Of a stretch of DNA of 64,000 nt, positions 58,801 through 64,000 are shown piece by piece. The first letter of the stretch is position 1. The number at the start of each line of letters is the position of its first letter. Location: contig SMMW01000635.1 of assembly GCA_004794655.1 (NCBI GenBank), positions 2,418,001 to 2,482,000 of the forward strand. Reading direction: 5' to 3'. The DNA comes from Marisa cornuarietis (Eukaryota > Mollusca > Gastropoda > Architaenioglossa > Ampullariidae). A program made the translations under genes and the position numbers. A model generated the notes under the pieces. It searched no databases. It worked only from the letters and a program-made list of their open reading frames with translations, and was not told where the DNA came from.

Positions 58801-61800
58801 TGCTTCCTAACTTTGTTGTTTCAGATGTCTTCAGTTTCTGGAATTCATCTCAAGCTGAATATCAAAAGTTGAAACATAGTATTGTTCTTGTTCCCCACTA
58901 ATATTTAGATGTTCACTTAAAAAGGCTTAAACTCCAAAGATCTCCATTAATCTGAAAGACTTTTATTAAAAACAAACAAAACCATGGAAGAGTTAACCAT
59001 ATAACCCAAAGCATAGACTGAAGTGGCATTTTACATGCATGATACTTTTAAAAAAATGCTATTCGTGTACTTCTACTTATTAAAAAAAAACAACACAAAA
59101 TTCTAAATGCATTCTATTGCACATGATTTTAGTTCAGCATAATCCTATGCAAACATCTGTTACTTTAAAACTTTGTTGTGGTCAGTGAAGTGCTTGTACA
59201 GTTTCAAAAGCATCACCCTGATCATAATGCTTCTGTATAACTTTCCTTGAAAAAAAAATTAATAGCACACAATGTCAACCAAGACAGGGAAATATCAACA
59301 ATACTATTCTGTATGGGATCAGCATTTCACAAGGATAAATAGACCCGTACAAATTTAGACAAGAATGGGAAGAAATGTCACATCAGTAGTTGTCGATAAA
59401 GGGTCTGTTATAAGAGAATCTGCCAAACTGACAATGAAGTCAGAAAGTGATTTGGATTTGAAGAGCTACACTCATGTAAAGTGCTTCGGGTGGAGACTCA
59501 CTGAAGGAAAAACACAAAAGACATAAAAATGTGAAGATGATATACCATGTTAAAACCTTTATGCAGGTTCTTGCACAGCACCCAAAGCATATAAAGTGAT
59601 CGGAGATTTCATATGCTCTAAGGAAACAGTAACAATAAATTATTTAAAAAATAAAAGCAAACATGTTAATGTTGTATACCTGGTGGAAATGTTTTCGTTA
59701 AGACCCAGTATGACGATGTCTCTGTTCAAGCCACAACCCGTATTGAAGAGACGATACAGCACACATACATAACCAATTGATTTTGGCAGGCACTTTGAAA
59801 AAAAAAGCCTGTAGTAGAAGGTCAAAAATGTGTCCAGCATTGCTAAACTGAAAAACCCCAAACAAGGTTGTTCTTCCGTTTGCTTCATAAATGCTTAGCA
59901 AACAAATTGCAAAGGGTGATATGCACTAACATTTGCTGCATTCATTTTTTTTAAATGCAGGGCAACCAGAAAGGCAAGAAAGAAGGCCGTCGTGGTCTTC
60001 TAAGCAATAAAATTGAGTCAAATGTGACAGCAGCCCTCAGTTTCCCAAACCATAAACTGCCACAGTCATTGATTACAATCCAGCTGTACACAATAATATG
60101 CCATCGTTTATCCCCAAAGATATGTAGCTGGAACAAGATTACTTTATCAAATGCTGATCCAAAATAAGCAAACATACAGTGACGCATACTAACACATGAA
60201 AAAGCATGTTTTGCAAGTAATTAAGCAGTGCATGGTGAATATACCCAAAAAGAGAAATTCCTTTGCACCACCTTGGAGCAATGGATGACAACAACAGTAT
60301 ATTCTCAATACAGGAGAGTGGAAAAAGATGGAATTAACTCTGACAGCAATCAATTCAAAAGAATTTGGGATGAAGATCACAAATATAAAGCATTACATAT
60401 CTGACTAAAGCCAATTCATTGTACAAAATTCAACCCGTAAGTTGTTTTTAAAAAAAAATCAAGCATGATTAAGCTCTGTGAGAAAAGCTCCAATAAACTT
60501 GTAAAGAAATGGGTATGATAGCAGCTTGTTAAAAGTATTGACGATACTACATGTGAATGGCAAGAGCACATTGAATTGTATAAAGATAAGCACTAAGAGT
60601 GCTGCTGAAGCCAGGTTCGCAACAAGCGTGTATATGAAAGTGGCTCAGGTTTTTTTCCCTACAGAAAACAGCAAAAAGCTGGATAGTGAAACTATTGATG
60701 AGGATGCAAGGAAATGTCTGATCCTAAGACTGCACTGAAAATCTGTTATGACTAGAGTTTTTAAAGAAACTATTGGTCAGACAATATGACAATTCTTTCA
60801 GATTCCAAGAATTTGCAGTTTTAACCTTTGCATGCATGTTTGAACCTTCTCCAAAGCAAGAATAACCTACAGTGCAACAATCAGTAACTGGAGCTGTTCC
60901 ATGCATGCCAGTTGTATAGTTGCCTGGTTTCGCGAGTGGTTTAAAAGCTGTTAAAAGGATTGACCAGAAAGGTTAAACATGACTAGGCACTCTCTTCAAC
61001 AAAAATGAAGCAAATTCTTCACCACCACAAATGTAACTTCCATGCAGTGTATCCAAATGATTGAAAAATATAAATGTTTACAATCTCATTTATCACTGAC
61101 TTGTTCCAATTTCAGCTGCTTCACTCACTGCAACTGAAGCAAGTAATAGTAAGCATGTACCCCAATTTATAAATATTTTTAAAAAAAAGTCACAACATGC
61201 CAGCCAGCTAAGCAACTCCACATGGTGAAAAAATCAAAACACAGAAAAAAATAAACCCGTAATTTTCTTAATCTGAACATTCAGTCATGGAAGAAGAAAT
61301 CTAACTGATTGAAGCAGAATCAGAATTCAGAAGGCAGCCTGATGCTACCAGTTTAACATTCTGTCATTATGAGTGGGGATGTGAACGCATTGAGATATTC
61401 AGTCCTTGAACAATCATCTGCCCTCCATTCCCAAACATGCCTCAGAAAGATAGCAGCAGTTTCAATTTTCTTTTCACTGAAAAAGTCAACTGCATCAAGT
61501 ATTTCTGTGCTAATCAGTGCCTAGAGGAGGAGTCAGGCATCTGGTGCTCTTCTTAAAGGCTGTCTCAATATTAGACATCAACTCTAACACAGTCTTCAGC
61601 AGGATATTCTAACATCCAGCAATAAACGACAACCTTTCCATTATAGTTCTGCACGGAGAACATTTCCCCCCTTGCCCAACCTTCTTGTCTAGAGCTACAG
61701 TAAAAATGACTTTACCTTCACTCTACGGCTGTTGGAGACAAAATGGTTTCAATCTTTAAGACATCATTTTACAGCACTTTTCTTCATAATTTAAACCTAC

Positions 61801-62381
61801 TTTCTCTATGTCTAAACAATTCTGAAAATCATCTGGCTATACACTTATACACTGAATGGCACAGTGTCCTATAAAAAACTTTTATGATCTGTCGCAGGAA
61901 AAGGATTCATGATTCATTCATCTGGAATCCATATGGAGCATGTCCCTTTTTCTGTTTAAGTTTCATGTAAAAAAAAAGCAGATAAAATGTTCTTTCTGTC
62001 ATTTATCAACTGTGGTAAAAGAATCTTACAAAGTTCCTGGCCAGCAGGCAAAAAAGTGCGAACAGGGCACAGCAAATGGCAATGCAACTGCAAGCTGTTT
62101 GCTAATGCACTGACTCTACACATTGTCTCCCATGTGTAGTTTGCAGGTTTCTTTTATAACTAAGGACAATTTAATTACTGATAAACTATTACAGCAAAAG
62201 AGGGGTGGTATAACAAGACAAAATGAAAAGAGGACTGAAGAGAAATCACTTTAAAAACAGAATAACCATAATTTTTGCTTAAAAAGTAGACATAGCTTAG
62301 TGGAAGAAATAATTGTGAAGCCTAAGAAAAAAAGCAAGTAATATAATTTATTAAGGATGAAGCTTTGGGTAATCAGGCTAC
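49883..62381. other. 12.5 kb AT-rich stretch without recognisable gene
   Basis: Only short frames occur (all under about 105 codons), with no domains and no exon series that joins in phase. The part from about 52.5 to 62.4 kb is probably the 3' UTR of the E93-like gene on the minus strand, because no other minus-strand exon follows its stop and candidate AATAAA signals occur. Short AT microsatellites (52785-52800, 54530-54548) and poly(A) runs (56791-56830) are present. Long CA/GA microsatellites are absent. Confidence 0.55.
52544..52549 (-). terminator. Candidate distal polyA signal of the E93-like gene
   Basis: TTTATT on the plus strand gives AATAAA on the minus strand. It is one of several possible sites and would imply a 3' UTR of about 9.8 kb. 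Confidence 0.2.
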
Positions 62382-63995
62382 CTAATTAAACAACAAAAAT
62401 CCCTCCCGTAGTGAGCTGCTGCCATTTGGATGAGGGAAAGCAAATGAAGAATCTGAAGAGAAAGGTGATGACACTGCTGACTTGCTCTGGACTTTGTGCT
62501 GCAGTTTACGCAGCAATTCCGAAGCGGAAGTGTTGAGAGTAAAGCCCTGTGGAAACAGGCTAATGGTAGGATCAAATGGCGAAGGGACAGGCCCAGACAC
62601 CAAGTATGGCTGGAACCAGGGAAACTCACTGGCAGCCTGCTTATGCAAGCCAAAACCTAAGGCACTGACAGGAGATGAGGATGTAAGGGGGGAGTCCTTG
62701 CTGTTCCCTAGGTGTTGCTGTGAGGAGAACGAAGAAGCTGAGCTGTCAGAGCTGGAGCCAGAGGTCGTGAGGGAGGGTTTGGCTGGGGCTGAACTGCCTG
62801 CTAAAATAGGGGAACCTGCACAAGCTGTGCGAGAAGGGGCTGGTGGGACCGAAGCACTTGCAGCTGTGGTGGAGGTGGTCGTTGTGGAGGTGGTGCTGGT
62901 GTTTGCCAAGGTACTTGGCTCTCGAGGCTTTTTCTGCCGCAACAAATGCCTTTCCTTGACCTTGTATTCAAGGGTAGAGTGTGGCACGCCAAAGTAGGAG
63001 CCAGCACGGTGGACGCTCATTTCCCCACGCTGTACAGCCCTCACTGCCTCGATCAACAATTGGCTGTTGTACTTGCGGTACTGCCCCCGTTTGGGTCGTG
63101 CTTTCTTCTCTTTTGATCCTCCTTCACTTGAACTTTTGCTGCTGCTAAGGTTGTGGATGCTGCTGGTTGTTTTGCTACTGCTGTCTGGTCCTGTACTGCT
63201 TGCTTTGTTGTTGCAGCTGCTCTTTGTGGTTTGAGGTGTAAGGTCATGATCATCTTGGGGCTCACGCTTGATTCGTTTTGCTGGATGGCTGGGTTGAGAC
63301 AGATACACATCTGCATGACAGACCTGAAAAGCTGATTTTCCCATATCCAAAGGAAAGGCCGCTGAAGAGGCTTGATTGAAAAGCTCTGCAGCTGAAGGGA
63401 AGGAAGGCAAACTGTGTGAATCCCGGCAACTGATCTTTTCCGAGATTGTTTTTGCTATAATGTCCTTTAAGACCTCTCCAATGCAGCCAGTTTCATACAC
63501 ATGGCCAAACGGTTTCACTGATGGCTCCTCTGCCGAGACGGAAACATCTTGGTTTGGTTGCTGTGGTTGACGAGTGTTCGTTGGTTTGTAGGACGGAACA
63601 CGAAGGTCATCAGTGGAAAAAGGAACATTAGCTGAGAGGCAGGAAGGTGAAAAAGATGAAAGGTAAGGAATGAAATGTGGCAGGGTATCAACCAAAATGG
63701 CTGTGCTTTTTCTCTCTTCTGATTTTGAAATGGTGTTCTTTTGCTGGCTGGAGTCTGAACTTACAGAAAGCTTATCACTAGTCTGCCTGATACCTACTTC
63801 CATCTGGAATCGTTGTTCGACAAGTTTACGAATCAACGTTGTGAGGAGTGGCAACTTAGGTTCGTTGATATGTGCAGGTTTGATCTGAATGTCTCTGTCC
63901 TTGTTCAGATTATGCATGCGCCGAATGTGTGCCAGTTTCACAGAAAAATCATCAAAGGCTGTCGAGGACAAGTTAAAGTCAAGTTCTTCTTTCAT
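62382..63995 (-). CDS. E93/Mblk-1/LCOR-family pipsqueak-HTH transcription regulator (partial)
   Basis: A 537-codon frame ends in a stop at 62382. It stays open upstream of the first Met to the window edge, so the N-terminal exons lie outside. A pipsqueak-type HTH occupies about residues 302-358, with GEMSVHRAGSYFGVPHSTLE and YKVKERHLLR; this core is closer to the second RHF domain of insect Mblk-1/E93 than to vertebrate LCOR/LCORL as I recall them. Before it are a basic stretch (KEKKARPKR, likely NLS) and IKREP (242-246, SUMO consensus). PLDM at 215-218 resembles a CtBP-binding PxDLS motif with a changed end. Flanks are Ser/Thr-rich and disordered, with a Thr/Ser/Ala run after the HTH. Insect E93 directs adult differentiation under steroid control; the role here is unknown. 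It is convergent with NCAPH. Confidence 0.85.
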   Translation of the reverse strand: MKEELDFNLSSTAFDDFSVKLAHIRRMHNLNKDRDIQIKPAHINEPKLPLLTTLIRKLVEQRFQMEVGIRQTSDKLSVSSDSSQQKNTISKSEERKSTAILVDTLPHFIPYLSSFSPSCLSANVPFSTDDLRVPSYKPTNTRQPQQPNQDVSVSAEEPSVKPFGHVYETGCIGEVLKDIIAKTISEKISCRDSHSLPSFPSAAELFNQASSAAFPLDMGKSAFQVCHADVYLSQPSHPAKRIKREPQDDHDLTPQTTKSSCNNKASSTGPDSSSKTTSSIHNLSSSKSSSEGGSKEKKARPKRGQYRKYNSQLLIEAVRAVQRGEMSVHRAGSYFGVPHSTLEYKVKERHLLRQKKPREPSTLANTSTTSTTTTSTTAASASVPPAPSRTACAGSPILAGSSAPAKPSLTTSGSSSDSSASSFSSQQHLGNSKDSPLTSSSPVSALGFGLHKQAASEFPWFQPYLVSGPVPSPFDPTISLFPQGFTLNTSASELLRKLQHKVQSKSAVSSPFSSDSSFAFPHPNGSSSLREGFLLFN

Positions 63996-64000
63996 GGCAT

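Noticed and set aside
1..64000. CRISPR arrays, operons, bacterial promoters or phage genes
   Set aside because: The window is eukaryotic and no spaced direct-repeat arrays or polycistronic layout were seen. The tandem duplications found lack unique spacers.

Overview
The window is metazoan nuclear DNA with spliced genes, GT-AG introns, AATAAA/ATTAAA signals, tRNA-derived SINEs, non-LTR retrotransposon fragments and many CA/GA microsatellites. Protein identities and repeat style suggest a lophotrochozoan, most likely a mollusc (probably a gastropod). The species cannot be fixed from sequence alone.

Five protein genes can be read by joining exons, and in the first four every junction keeps phase. 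(1) A TMEM128 homologue on the minus strand is spread over 21 kb (26592 down to 5162) in four coding exons with introns of about 0.45, 7.8 and 12.7 kb. (2) A securin (PTTG1-like) gene on the plus strand (27107-32777, 299 aa) has a KEN box, a D-box and a pseudosubstrate-like acidic motif. (3) An SFR1 homologue on the minus strand (33646-35583, 281 aa) is the Swi5-Sfr1 cofactor of RAD51/DMC1. (4) The condensin I kleisin NCAPH is on the plus strand (36363-49702, 17 coding exons, 745 aa). (5) The 3' part of an E93/Mblk-1/LCOR-family pipsqueak-HTH regulator is on the minus strand (62382 to beyond the window edge).

TMEM128/securin and SFR1/NCAPH are head-to-head pairs with short shared promoter regions. 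Securin/SFR1 converge with about 220 bp between their candidate polyA signals, and NCAPH converges on the E93-like gene across 12.7 kb. Three neighbouring genes act in chromosome segregation or recombination: securin restrains separase, condensin compacts chromosomes, and Swi5-Sfr1 stimulates strand exchange.

Region by region: 1-5.1 kb is non-coding flank rich in microsatellites. 5.2-26.6 kb is TMEM128 with repeat-filled introns. 26.6-33.2 kb is securin with an antisense CR1/L2-like LINE in its first coding intron. 33.4-35.6 kb is SFR1. 35.6-49.9 kb is NCAPH with two LINE fragments side by side in one intron and a possible alternative stop exon. 49.9-62.4 kb is AT-rich DNA with no recognisable gene, probably including a long 3' UTR of the E93-like gene. 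Dinucleotide microsatellites and higher GC are concentrated left of about 24 kb and become rare to the right; the change falls inside TMEM128 intron 2.
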